From Lentimicrobiaceae bacterium (GTDB lineage: Bacteria; Bacteroidota; Bacteroidia; Bacteroidales; F082), in NCBI GenBank assembly GCA_015061335.1, contig SUWT01000003.1:1-64000 (forward strand): 64,000 nt of DNA, given 5' to 3'. Shown here one piece after another: positions 44,303 to 51,643 of the stretch; positions within the stretch are counted from its first letter, which is position 1; each line of letters begins with the position of its first letter. The notes beneath the pieces are model-generated. The model had not been told where the DNA came from, did no database searches, and saw only the letters and a program-made list of their open reading frames with translations. Made by a program: the position numbers and the translations under genes.

Positions 44303-45307
44303 ATGGGAGCGAATACATTTGGACATAATTTTACATTAACCACCTTTGGAGAATCGCATGGAATGGCTATAGGTGGTGTTATTGATGGCTGTCCTTCAGG
44401 ATTGTCTCTTGATTTTGAAGCTATCAATGAGGAACTCAGAAGAAGAAAAACATCCTCCGATGCCATAATGTCGCAACGAAAAGAGAATGATGAGCTGATC
44501 TTTATGTCTGGAATTTTTGAAGGAAAGACTTTGGGAACACCGATAGCTTTTATGGTTGTCAATGAAGATCATCGTTCTTCAGATTATGATGATATAAAGA
44601 ATATTTTTCGTCCCTCGCATGCCGACTTCACCTATTGTAATAAATATTTCGTTCACGACTATAGGGGTGGGGGAAGAAGCTCAGCCAGAACAATGCTGCC
44701 ATTTGTGGTAGCAGGTGCAATCGCAAAACAAATTATAAAAAAATATAATATCAAGATACAATCATTTATAACACAAGTAGGCGAGTATAAAAAAAATTAT
44801 TTCTCTCTTGATGAAGTGAATGAGATACTTCAAAAAATAAAAAACGATAATGATACCGTCGGTGCTGCTATTCGTGTTGAAATAAACAATGTTCCTATTG
44901 GTCTTGGCGAGCCTCATTTTAGAAAATTTCAGGCTGTTCTGGCTCATGCGATATTCAGTATTAACGCTGTCAAAGGATTTGAATATGGAGAGGGCTTTAA
45001 TGCAGCCTCTATGAGAGGTTCTCAGTGTAATGATTTGTTTATCAATGATGATGGAAAAATTAGAACAAAAACCAATCATTCTGGAGGTGTTTTGGGTGGT
45101 ATAACAAATGGAGAACAAATTTATTTTAATGTCGCTTTTAAACCAATACCAACGTTGATGCAAAAACAACAGACTGTAGATAAAGATGGTAATGAAATTT
45201 TTCTGAATCCTAAAGGACGACATGATGTTTGCGTTATACCTCGTGTACTTCCTGTCGTAGAGGCAATGACAGCAATGGTGTTGTTGGACTTTCTCCTTGA
45301 GAAATAA
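44303..45307 (+). CDS. aroC: Chorismate synthase
   Basis: 334 residues, about 20-30 shorter than most AroC. It makes chorismate from EPSP using reduced FMN. Motifs seen: NTFGHNFTLTTFGESHG (flavin and substrate His), GCPSGLSLD, RRRKTSSDAIMSQRKE, RPSHADFTYCNKY, DYRGGGRSSARTMLPF, GGVLGGITNGEQI and the C-terminal KGRHDVCVIPRVLPVVEAM. The usual RSSARET reads RSSARTM here, a change at a normally conserved Glu. Otherwise the active-site set is intact. The promoter is not clear. Its 3' end is followed by a candidate small RNA rather than a gene. Confidence 0.93.
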   Translation: MGANTFGHNFTLTTFGESHGMAIGGVIDGCPSGLSLDFEAINEELRRRKTSSDAIMSQRKENDELIFMSGIFEGKTLGTPIAFMVVNEDHRSSDYDDIKNIFRPSHADFTYCNKYFVHDYRGGGRSSARTMLPFVVAGAIAKQIIKKYNIKIQSFITQVGEYKKNYFSLDEVNEILQKIKNDNDTVGAAIRVEINNVPIGLGEPHFRKFQAVLAHAIFSINAVKGFEYGEGFNAASMRGSQCNDLFINDDGKIRTKTNHSGGVLGGITNGEQIYFNVAFKPIPTLMQKQQTVDKDGNEIFLNPKGRHDVCVIPRVLPVVEAMTAMVLLDFLLEK

Positions 45308-45390
45308 ATCAATTTCGTTTTCGCTAAAACGTTTACTTGTTATAATTTGCCGAATACTGATTATAATCGTGACTTGCTACTGTGCGATTA

Positions 45391-45398
45391 TATTTTTG
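45391..45398 (+). promoter_or_regulatory. -7 promoter element of a candidate small RNA
   Basis: TATTTTTG in the non-coding region after aroC; predicted start of transcription is near 45405. Confidence 0.4.
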
Positions 45399-45404
45399 TG
45401 CTCG

Positions 45405-45529
45405 GTTATTAATAATTGTGACGTAAATATCTGCTATCCCATGGCAGAAACGTTTTCATCAGCCCTTGAGAATGAATTGCTTTTTTGTTGTTTTTTTTCG
45501 ATTCATATAATTCTCAAGGGCTTTTTTTT
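45405..45529 (+). ncRNA. Candidate small RNA between aroC and gltS
   Basis: About 125 bases from a -7 element (45391-45398) to a strong terminator. An inner hairpin has TCTGC (45430-45434) with GCAGA (45444-45448), extended by ACGT (45421-45424) with ACGT (45450-45453). The 3' end is a 13-bp perfect stem, 45461-45473 with 45510-45522, followed by T8. A frame of 88 codons crosses the region from a TTG inside aroC, but its Cys/Phe-rich sequence and lack of an ATG make it an unlikely gene. I match it to no known RNA family; it could instead be a long aroC 3' UTR. Confidence 0.4.
45461..45529 (+). terminator. Long-armed terminator upstream of gltS
   Basis: Thirteen complementary bases (AGCCCTTGAGAAT with ATTCTCAAGGGCT), an inner GAAT/ATTC pairing, a T-rich loop, and a T8 run at 45522-45529. 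Confidence 0.8.
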
Positions 45530-45593
45530 GACTGTGAGCTATGGACTTTGTCGAAAAAAGTAAAATAAATTTATTATTAGTAAAAATAATTAC

Positions 45594-45601
45594 TATTTTT
45601 G
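45594..45601 (+). promoter_or_regulatory. -7 promoter element of gltS
   Basis: TATTTTTG, 20 bases before ATG 45622. Confidence 0.6.
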
Positions 45602-45621
45602 TGTGTTAAAAAACGAGTATT

Positions 45622-47055
45622 ATGGATATTTTAATGACATTATGTGATGCTTCTGCGAGTCAGGAAGTTATTACATCGTTTGCAACACCAGAAGCGTGGC
45701 GTTGGTTATTACAGTTTTGCATTATCGCAATAGGTTTATTAGCGGGTAACATTTTGAGACGTAAGGTGCCTTTTCTCAGAAAGAGTTTGATACCTTCAGC
45801 ATTATTGGGTGGAGCTTTATTACTTTGTCTTAAACTCATTCCTGGAATGGATAACGTTGTCAACAAACAATCAATGGAGATTATCACATATCATGCACTC
45901 GGATTAGGCTTCGTTGCTCTCGCATTAAAAAACAACAAGATAGAATCAAAATCCTCGACGATGACCGTCATCGAAACCGGAACTCTCACTGCAAGTACTT
46001 ATTTAATTCAAGCGATTGTTGGTTTAGGAGCGACTATACTTTTGTGGTATTTTGGAAAACATATATTCTATGCCAGCGGATTGCTTCTCCCAATGGGATA
46101 CGGTCAAGGTCCTGGACAGGCTCTTAACTTCGGTACTATCTATGCAGGACAAGCTAATCTTCAAGGAATAGAGTTCGCCGGTGCCGACTTCGGACTTTCC
46201 ATTGCAGCTATGGGATTTATTGTCGGTAGCTTGATAGGCGTCATTTACCTAAATATCTTACGTAAGAAAGGAATTATTAGCGTTCAAGAAATGGAAGAAC
46301 GTCAGACAAATACATTAGACGATTATCAAAGCGAAGACGATATTCCGGATAGCGAATCCATAGATAAGTTCTCAATCCAGATCTGTCTCGTTCTCTTGGT
46401 TTATTTCTTCGTTTATCTCTTTGTAAACTGGATTCAGAAAATGGATCTCGGCGACTTCGGAACAAACACCTTGAAACCTATGTTATGGGGATTTAACTTC
46501 TTGTTCGGTACTTTGTTCGGTGTTATCGTTAAATGGATTATGAATAAATTTAAGAAAGTCAAACTGATGAGCCGTGAATATGCGAATAATTATCTTCTTA
46601 ACCGTATCAGCGGTTTTTGTTTCGATATTATGATTGTCGCCGGTACAGCAGCTATCAGTTTCAAGAACTTGAGAGATTTCATAGTTCCTCTGATTATAGT
46701 ATGCGTCTTAGGAGCCATCGCTACATTCTGGTATCTCCGCGCAGCTTCAAAACATCTTTATCCTACATATCAGAACGAAGGTTTCCTCAGCATGTTCGGT
46801 ATGCTCACCGGAACAGCAAGTAACGGCATGATTCTTCTTCGTGAAATCGACCCTAAATTCGAGACTCCGGCTGCCAACAACTTGGTTTTACAAACATTCC
46901 CTGCCATTATCTTAGGATTCCCAATCATGCTCATCTTAGGATATGCACCGCAGTCGTTCCAAGCAACATTGATAACATTAGGAGTTGTTACAATTCTGTT
47001 TATAATCATGGCAGGATTTATCTTCAGGAAGAAGATTTTTAAAAGACGAAAGTAG
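45622..47055 (+). CDS. gltS: Sodium/glutamate symporter (GltS/ESS family)
   Basis: 477 residues with about ten to twelve membrane helices in two halves joined by a charged cytoplasmic loop (MEERQTNTLDDYQSEDDIPDS, about 230-252). The first half contains LIPSALLGGALLLCLKLIPG and the pore-type LLLPMGYGQGPGQALNFG; the second contains FLSMFGMLTGTASNGMILLREID, the inverted counterpart. This is the ESS family of Na+-driven glutamate carriers, slightly longer than E. coli GltS (about 400). Substrate specificity is by family. Its coding sequence is less AT-rich than its neighbours, as expected for a well-expressed gene. A terminator at 47142-47174 follows. Confidence 0.87.
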   Translation: MDILMTLCDASASQEVITSFATPEAWRWLLQFCIIAIGLLAGNILRRKVPFLRKSLIPSALLGGALLLCLKLIPGMDNVVNKQSMEIITYHALGLGFVALALKNNKIESKSSTMTVIETGTLTASTYLIQAIVGLGATILLWYFGKHIFYASGLLLPMGYGQGPGQALNFGTIYAGQANLQGIEFAGADFGLSIAAMGFIVGSLIGVIYLNILRKKGIISVQEMEERQTNTLDDYQSEDDIPDSESIDKFSIQICLVLLVYFFVYLFVNWIQKMDLGDFGTNTLKPMLWGFNFLFGTLFGVIVKWIMNKFKKVKLMSREYANNYLLNRISGFCFDIMIVAGTAAISFKNLRDFIVPLIIVCVLGAIATFWYLRAASKHLYPTYQNEGFLSMFGMLTGTASNGMILLREIDPKFETPAANNLVLQTFPAIILGFPIMLILGYAPQSFQATLITLGVVTILFIIMAGFIFRKKIFKRRK

Positions 47056-47141
47056 AGACGTATCAATGATTTCTGCAAAATATAAACAAACATTGATAAG
47101 TCTTAAATGACAAAAGTCTAAGGACTAAAGATAAAAGGAGT

Positions 47142-47174
47142 GAGGTGTCGTTGAAAAATGACGCCTCTTTTTTT
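47142..47174 (+). terminator. Terminator after gltS
   Basis: GAGGTGTC (47142-47149) pairs with GACGCCTC (47160-47167, one wobble), with inner pairs closing a GAAA loop and a T run after it; 87 bases past the gltS stop. Confidence 0.8.
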
Positions 47175-47180
47175 AGTGTA

Positions 47181-47204
47181 GAGTTTAGAGTTTAGAGTTT
47201 AGAG
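47181..47204. repeat. Heptamer tandem repeat (TTTAGAG)n
   Basis: About 3.4 head-to-tail copies of TTTAGAG without mismatch. Confidence 0.9.
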
Positions 47205-47300
47205 TGTGAGGTTGCAATAAATAACCTCTGCGATACTTTGCGCCTTTGCGAGAGAACCTTTCGACTTTCCCATTTAGACTTTAGATTTTCATCTTTAGAC

Positions 47301-47325
47301 AAAAAAAGGACGCCATATCGCGCCC
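47301..47325 (-). terminator. Terminator of the rluA-like gene
   Basis: On the minus strand GGGCGC pairs with GCGTCC (one wobble) around GATATG, followed by T7; 77 bases past the stop, beyond the heptamer array. Confidence 0.65.
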
Positions 47326-47330
47326 TCATA

Positions 47331-47400
47331 ATTCCTAACTCCTCATTCCTAATTCCTAACTCCTCATTCCTAATTCCTCATTCCTAATTCCTAATTCCTA
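47331..47400. repeat. Ten-unit heptamer array adjoining the rluA-like stop
   Basis: Exactly 70 bases read as ten heptamers made of ATTCCTA, ATTCCTC and ACTCCTC variants. The array ends one base before the stop codon of the minus-strand gene. Confidence 0.95.
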
Positions 47401-47401
47401 A

Positions 47402-48316
47402 TTAAACCCCTACCGCAGCATAAAACGCTTTCGGAATGTCAGTCTCGAATTTCATATCTTCTCCTGTGACAGGATGTTTGAAGCATAACTTATAAGCGTG
47501 AAGTCCTAATCTGTGGATAGGATCGCTGCCGTCACCATATTTTGAGTCGCCGACAACAGGACAACCTAAATCCTGAAGATGAACTCTGATTTGATTCTTG
47601 CGACCGGTCTCCAACTGCATCTCGACGAGTGAATATCCGTTGCCAGACTTTATTTTCTTATAATGAGATACCGCATATTTACCTCCGTTGTCTTCCTGAC
47701 TTGAATGTGTCACATAATGACTATCATCTTTAAGCCACGAAGCTATTGTACCTTGCGATTTAGGAAGCTCGCCATGAACCAAAGCGACATAGCGTCTATC
47801 GTAAACCCTCTCTTTCCAATCTTCTTCAAATTCGAGGGCTACTTTCTTGCTCTTAGCGAAAATCATCAAGCCTGAAGTGAATTTGTCGAGACGATGAACG
47901 GTGTGAGCATTAGCATGTTGATGCGATTTATCTAAATAATAATTAAGAATAGATTTGACGCTCTCATCTTTAGGACTTGTGCTGCTCGACAAGATGCCGG
48001 GTTTCTTTTCAATGACAAGAATATGATCATCTTCGAATACAATTTTAACCCAGAAGTTCTTGAATCTGTTGCCTTCGCTCGACTTCTTAATCGTGACACG
48101 CATATTAGGTTTCAGCAGGAAATCATGTTGCGAGACGGCTCTGTCGTTGACATTGACCAAGTCGTAAGTCAGCATTTTCTTCACTTTTGTACGGCTGATA
48201 CCGTCCATAGCTTTCATCAGAAACTCCATCAGTTCGCATTCCTCTCTGACGATAAAATCAATCTCCTGCGATTTCTTTTTATACTTATTATTCTTGTTGT
48301 TATAATGTCTTGCCAT
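47402..48316 (-). CDS. RluA-family pseudouridine synthase
   Basis: About 304 residues from ATG 48316; a TTG at 48337 is part of the promoter element and is rejected. A basic N-terminus and S4 RNA-binding domain (about 20-80, MDGISRTKVKKMLTYDLVNVND) precede the synthase domain. The catalytic motif is HTVHRLDKFTSGLMIFAKS (Asp in RLD), followed by RRYVALVHGELP, LETGRKNQIRVHLQDLGCPVVGD and the closing RLGLHAYKLCFKHPVTGE. It isomerises uridines in rRNA or tRNA; which site cannot be told. It marks the left border of the accessory block. Confidence 0.92.
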   Translation of the reverse strand: MARHYNNKNNKYKKKSQEIDFIVREECELMEFLMKAMDGISRTKVKKMLTYDLVNVNDRAVSQHDFLLKPNMRVTIKKSSEGNRFKNFWVKIVFEDDHILVIEKKPGILSSSTSPKDESVKSILNYYLDKSHQHANAHTVHRLDKFTSGLMIFAKSKKVALEFEEDWKERVYDRRYVALVHGELPKSQGTIASWLKDDSHYVTHSSQEDNGGKYAVSHYKKIKSGNGYSLVEMQLETGRKNQIRVHLQDLGCPVVGDSKYGDGSDPIHRLGLHAYKLCFKHPVTGEDMKFETDIPKAFYAAVGV

Positions 48317-48334
48317 CGTAAAAATTGTTTTGTG

Positions 48335-48342
48335 CAAAGTTA
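48335..48342 (-). promoter_or_regulatory. -7 promoter element of the rluA-like gene
   Basis: TAACTTTG on the minus strand, 19 bases upstream of ATG 48316. Confidence 0.6.
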
Positions 48343-48390
48343 AGAATTTTTAGGTTATTTCTATAAATTGCTTACCAAATGATTTATGAA

Positions 48391-48433
48391 TTTTTTAACG
48401 TGAAAGTTAATGAAAGTAGGATAGAAGTGTTAA
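48391..48433. repeat. Partial, decayed third copy of the 116-bp cassette repeat
   Basis: 43 bases matching the last 43 bases of the repeats at 49074-49189 and 50272-50387 with about four mismatches. It lies downstream of the DUF1016 pseudogene, 756 bases from copy A. Confidence 0.85.
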
Positions 48434-48489
48434 TTTCTGTTAAGGATTATCATCTTCGATTTCTGTTTTTACCTTATTTATTTCTTTAA

Positions 48490-49043
48490 TTAATTGAGAT
48501 TTTGTCGGTAGATACAATTGATATCATAATAATTCACATACATTTGTAATTGTCCTAAATCTTGATGAGACAATTTGTCGTTTTTCAATTCGATGATGAC
48601 GAAACAACGTAGCAGACGGTTGTAAAAGACCAAATCTATAAAGAACTCCAACCGTTATTGACAGACTCCAATTCGTAATATTCACGTTTGTCAGGATCAG
48701 ATATAGAAATAAGTTGTTTATATTGGTTCCAGTTCAATTGCGAACGCAGTGCGTTCGCAATCGGGTAAACTCTGTAAAATTGTCTGCTTTGTTCCAATGT
48801 TCTCACAGAAAAACCGCTGCCATATTCGGGAATCAATTTGTCAGCAAGATTCTTTATCAGGTAAGAACCATAATCAGCTCTGTCTTTTCCCTCCTGTTCC
48901 TCTTCGAAAATACGTTTGCCAATATCCCAATACATTCTTACACGACAGAAATCTACGCTTCTCACTGCCTTCTGACGCGCATTGTCGATTATGCTTTTCA
49001 CATCATCAATAAAATTCTGATTGCTTAAATCTTTCTTTTCCAT
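48490..49043 (-). pseudogene. Broken DUF1016 (PDDEXK nuclease) gene
   Basis: An intact frame covers the first 135 residues (ATG 49043 to a stop at 48636): a DUF1016 N-terminus with VRMYWDIGKRIFEEEQEG, YGSYLIKNLADKLIPEYG and LNWNQYKQLISISDPDKREYY. It then shifts frame, and the continuation in another frame encodes EFFIDLVFYNRLLRCFVIIE, LKNDKLSHQDLGQLQMYVNY and a premature stop at 48490. That continuation is the DUF1016 nuclease domain with its D-x-n-E-x-K core. The middle third of the gene is deleted (compared with the intact 350-residue gene next door), and the C-terminus after NYYD is missing. It is probably non-functional, although the N-terminal fragment could still be made. Confidence 0.88.
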
Positions 49044-49073
49044 AACATAAATTTTGGTAATTAAAACTTTGTG

Positions 49074-49189
49074 TTCTCATCTGCAAAACTACAATCTCAT
49101 CATCCTTTTGTCAAGACTTTTAAAAGGAAAAATTAAGCCATTAACAATTTTTAACGTAAATGTTAATGAAAGTAGGAGAGAAGTGTTAA
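49074..49189 (-). repeat. Cassette promoter repeat, copy A (116 bp)
   Basis: Identical over all 116 bases to copy B (50272-50387), 1198 bases away in the same orientation. It precedes the DUF1016 pseudogene. It holds a promoter (49084-49114) and an inverted repeat CATTAACA/TGTTAATG (49139-49146 and 49161-49168). Confidence 0.97.
49084..49114 (-). promoter_or_regulatory. Promoter within repeat copy A
   Basis: On the minus strand TTG (49112-49114), a 20-base spacer and TAGTTTTG (49084-49091): full -33/-7 elements, about 35 bases before the pseudogene ATG. Confidence 0.65.
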
Positions 49190-49196
49190 GAATTTA

Positions 49197-50249
49197 TTAT
49201 TCTAATTTCTCTTCATTTCTCTTTTTCATTTCGTTAGTAATCATCTCTTTTAATTTATTTGTCGGTAAAAGATACTGAAACTCAGCGACTCCTATTGGTT
49301 TGTTGATGTCTTGTAGAGCCAACTCCACCTCAAGATGTTCCTTATTTGCACAAAGAATAATGCCTATAGAAGGATTTTCGTCAGGTGCTTTCTCCAGCTT
49401 ATCCAACAACGATAAATAGAAATTCATCTTGCCGACATATTCCGGTTTAAATTCCCCGATCTTTAATTCAATAGCGACCATAGAACGTAACCTTCTGTGG
49501 AAGAATAACAAATCGACATGATATTCTTTGTTGTTAAATGACAAAGTATGTTGGTTGCCGATAAAGCTAAATCCGTTACCCAACTCCATGATGAAAGATG
49601 TGATTTTATTGACTAAGTGACGTTCTAAATCCAACTCTTTCAAAGGCTCGACAGCATCGATGAAACCAAGATGATAACGACTTCTGAAAATCTCATTTGC
49701 ATATTCTGCATTTTCATTAGACATGGTAAAAGCGAAGTTGTTAGATCTCTCGCTTGCTTGTAATGAAAGATGGTACTCAGATTTCAAAGCGAGGTATAAC
49801 ATATTCCTAGACCAACCTTTTGAAACAACTTCATTGGCATAAAAAAGTGTGTGCTCAGCAGACAAATCATAGTTTATCAATAGTAGATTATGACCCCATG
49901 GCAAAACTGCGACAAGCTGTCGCAGTTTTTCATCTTCTTGATAATAACGAAGATAAAAACGTTTCATGTCCCATAGATTTCTTGGAGACAATCCCATGTT
50001 GGGATATTTTGCTTTCAAATCAGCGGACAATCTTTTTACGACGCTATCGCCATGTTTGCTGTCCAGTTTGCGTTCTTCCAACAATCTGCCGATCTCCCAA
50101 TGAGAAGATATTATCGTTGTATTAATCTGCTTGGCAATCTGCACTCTTGAAGATTCTATAACTGCGATAGTCTCATGCAATAAATCCTGATAATCCTCTT
50201 CCTTGTAATTCTCTGATAATTCACCATTGTGATTTGTGATTTTTTTCAT
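49197..50249 (-). CDS. DUF1016 PDDEXK nuclease-family protein (YhcG-like)
   Basis: 350 residues. The N-terminal DUF1016 helical domain ([70 protein letters not shown]-like) is followed by the C-terminal nuclease domain: FIGNQHTLSFNNKEYHVDLLF, RRLRSMVAIELKIGEFKPEY (Asp, then E-x-K), YLSLLDKL and NPSIGIILCANKEHLEVE. The catalytic residues are present. YhcG-type proteins often sit inside or beside restriction-modification loci; their role is not firmly known. Here the gene is preceded by the 116-bp repeat copy B and divergent from the defence cluster. It is only distantly similar to the broken copy next to it. Confidence 0.9.
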   Translation of the reverse strand: MKKITNHNGELSENYKEEDYQDLLHETIAVIESSRVQIAKQINTTIISSHWEIGRLLEERKLDSKHGDSVVKRLSADLKAKYPNMGLSPRNLWDMKRFYLRYYQEDEKLRQLVAVLPWGHNLLLINYDLSAEHTLFYANEVVSKGWSRNMLYLALKSEYHLSLQASERSNNFAFTMSNENAEYANEIFRSRYHLGFIDAVEPLKELDLERHLVNKITSFIMELGNGFSFIGNQHTLSFNNKEYHVDLLFFHRRLRSMVAIELKIGEFKPEYVGKMNFYLSLLDKLEKAPDENPSIGIILCANKEHLEVELALQDINKPIGVAEFQYLLPTNKLKEMITNEMKKRNEEKLE

Positions 50250-50271
50250 AATATTTTGGTATTAATATATA

Positions 50272-50387
50272 TTCTCATCTGCAAAACTACAATCTCATCA
50301 TCCTTTTGTCAAGACTTTTAAAAGGAAAAATTAAGCCATTAACAATTTTTAACGTAAATGTTAATGAAAGTAGGAGAGAAGTGTTAA
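50272..50387 (-). repeat. Cassette promoter repeat, copy B (116 bp)
   Basis: Identical to copy A. It precedes the intact DUF1016 gene and carries the same promoter and inverted repeat (50337-50344 and 50359-50366). Confidence 0.97.
50282..50312 (-). promoter_or_regulatory. Promoter within repeat copy B
   Basis: TTG (50310-50312), 20-base spacer, TAGTTTTG (50282-50289) on the minus strand, about 33 bases before ATG 50249. Confidence 0.65.
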
Positions 50388-50542
50388 TTTTTATTAAGAA
50401 GGCAAATAGGCTTTGAGTTATGAGCGGTGGCTACGGGCTTGATGAAATGATGAGAAGATATGATGAAACATCAAGCTAAACCTGTTGATAAAAATCAATA
50501 ATTTTTTCGAATAATATTGTTAAAGTTTCGGATAATTATTGC

Positions 50543-50550
50543 TAAATTTG
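50543..50550 (+). promoter_or_regulatory. -7 promoter element of the defence cluster
   Basis: TAAATTTG; the only clear promoter element before the five-gene plus-strand cluster, leaving a leader of about 75 bases. Confidence 0.5.
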
Positions 50551-50632
50551 TAGATGATTCGTTTAAAAATAATTTTCTTATATTAAACTTGTTTGTGTTG
50601 TCAAACCTATTATGTAATAAAGAATATATTTC

Positions 50633-51640
50633 GTGATGATGAATAAAGAAATTGTTGATATACAGGAAAATGAAATGTTGAAAGAATATCCGGAAGTCTT
50701 GGTGCAGTTGTTACGTGACCATACAACTGGAAAAAATATATTCTGGGCGACTCATGATTATGAGTGTTTAGGTGACGGATATGAATATAATTCTGAGATA
50801 ACGATTGAATCTATCACAGGAGAGAATGGTTTTGTTGTTAAACCTCGTGTTCTTAAATCTAAAGAAAGCCAGACAGGTCGCGTAAAAGATATGGCTGAAG
50901 TTTTTACCCCATCATGGATATGTAATGCTCAGAATAATCTTGTTGATAATGCTTGGTTTGAAAGAGAAAATGTATTCAATATAGAAAGTGCTGATTCACG
51001 TTCATGGGAAGCGACAAAAGAAAAGATAATTTTTCCTGAAGGTAAGACATGGAAAGATTATGTTAAAGATACTCGCTTGGAAATAACCTGCGGTGAAGCT
51101 CCATATATTGTAAGTCGCTATGATACGACGACAGGTGCCTTTATTCCTTTGGAAAAACGCATTGGATTATTGGATAGAAAATTAAGAGTCGTAAGTGAAA
51201 ATGTTGATACAAGCGGCGAATGGTTAGAGTGGGCGCAAGTGGCATATAAAAACACATTCGCTTATGAGTGGCAAGGCGACAATCTTTTGTTGGCAAGAGA
51301 GGCGATGTTGCTTTCTTTCATTGAATATTACCAGGCTAAGTTTGGAAAGAAACCTTTGGAGAAGTCGATAAAGACAATCGCCTATATAATCTCATGGAAT
51401 GTATGGCAGATGGACGGACTGAAATGTGTAGTACCTAATTCTTGTAAGAATGGAGTGGTGGAAATAGTTTCTAATTTATTTGAGGAAGAAGAACAAGTCA
51501 TTAACTGCCATGGATGTCAGCAAGATAAAATGCACAAACATAACGGAATATATTGTCAGCTTCGCGATTGGGGAGTTAGAGATCCAAAAACCGGCGAAAA
51601 TAATATGAAGATTAGATTTGTAGATTTGTTTAAAAAATGA
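50633..51640 (+). CDS. Methylase-like restriction subunit ('subunit M' family)
   Basis: 335 residues (first Met at 50633; two further Mets follow). It has one methylase-type motif X region, DMAEVFTPSWICNAQNNLVD (about 87-105), then ITCGEAPYIVSRYDTTTG, RIGLLDRKLRVVSEN and FAYEWQGDNLLLARE. The SAM-binding motif I and the NPPY motif IV are both absent, so it cannot methylate alone. The C-terminus has a cysteine/histidine cluster (CHGCQQDKMHKHNGIYC, about 292-308), likely a zinc site. Such proteins precede large helicase-methylase genes in Bacteroidota and are called restriction endonuclease subunit M. Its stop is three bases before the 1309-residue partner, implying a complex. Confidence 0.82.
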   Translation: MMMNKEIVDIQENEMLKEYPEVLVQLLRDHTTGKNIFWATHDYECLGDGYEYNSEITIESITGENGFVVKPRVLKSKESQTGRVKDMAEVFTPSWICNAQNNLVDNAWFERENVFNIESADSRSWEATKEKIIFPEGKTWKDYVKDTRLEITCGEAPYIVSRYDTTTGAFIPLEKRIGLLDRKLRVVSENVDTSGEWLEWAQVAYKNTFAYEWQGDNLLLAREAMLLSFIEYYQAKFGKKPLEKSIKTIAYIISWNVWQMDGLKCVVPNSCKNGVVEIVSNLFEEEEQVINCHGCQQDKMHKHNGIYCQLRDWGVRDPKTGENNMKIRFVDLFKK

Positions 51641-51643
51641 GTT

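Larger units (their letters stand above)
47056..47401. repeat. Repeat-rich intergenic region after gltS
   Basis: No gene. It begins with a half-copy of the GAGACGT palindrome (47053-47069), then a stretch GACAAAAGTCTAAGGACTAAAG (47109-47130), a terminator (47142-47174), a TTTAGAG heptamer array (47181-47204), a decayed TTTGCG-rich stretch (47230-47257), another hairpin (47301-47325) and a ten-unit heptamer array (47331-47400) that abuts the rluA-like stop codon. Such degenerate heptamer repeats are common between genes in Bacteroidota. Confidence 0.85.
50250..50632. other. Divergent intergenic region left of the defence cluster
   Basis: 383 bases without a gene. It contains repeat copy B (50272-50387), then a decayed stretch resembling intergenic repeats (GAGTTATGAGCGGTGG at 50415-50430), and the -7 element for the plus-strand cluster (50543-50550). 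It is A+T-rich throughout. Confidence 0.7.

Noticed and set aside
43801-44562. 253-codon minus-strand frame opposite the DUF349 gene
   Set aside because: Antisense shadow of two strongly supported genes (DUF349 and aroC); Ser/Leu-rich low-information sequence typical of such shadows.
45297-45563. 88-codon frame rich in Phe, Ile and Cys between aroC and gltS
   Set aside because: Its start is a TTG inside aroC, it has no ATG near the front, and it runs through a perfect terminator stem; more likely non-coding RNA or 3' UTR.
47331-47400. CRISPR array
   Set aside because: The repeat unit is seven bases with no spacers, and no cas genes are present in the window.
49139-49168. Attachment site of a tyrosine or serine integrase in the 116-bp repeat
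   Set aside because: The inverted repeat could fit, but no integrase is nearby and the same element sits right behind a promoter, so an operator is equally likely; left undecided and not called as an att site.
48714-50125. Plus-strand frames inside the DUF1016 region
   Set aside because: Opposite strand of genes with clear family motifs; no ATG with leader and no recognisable protein pattern.
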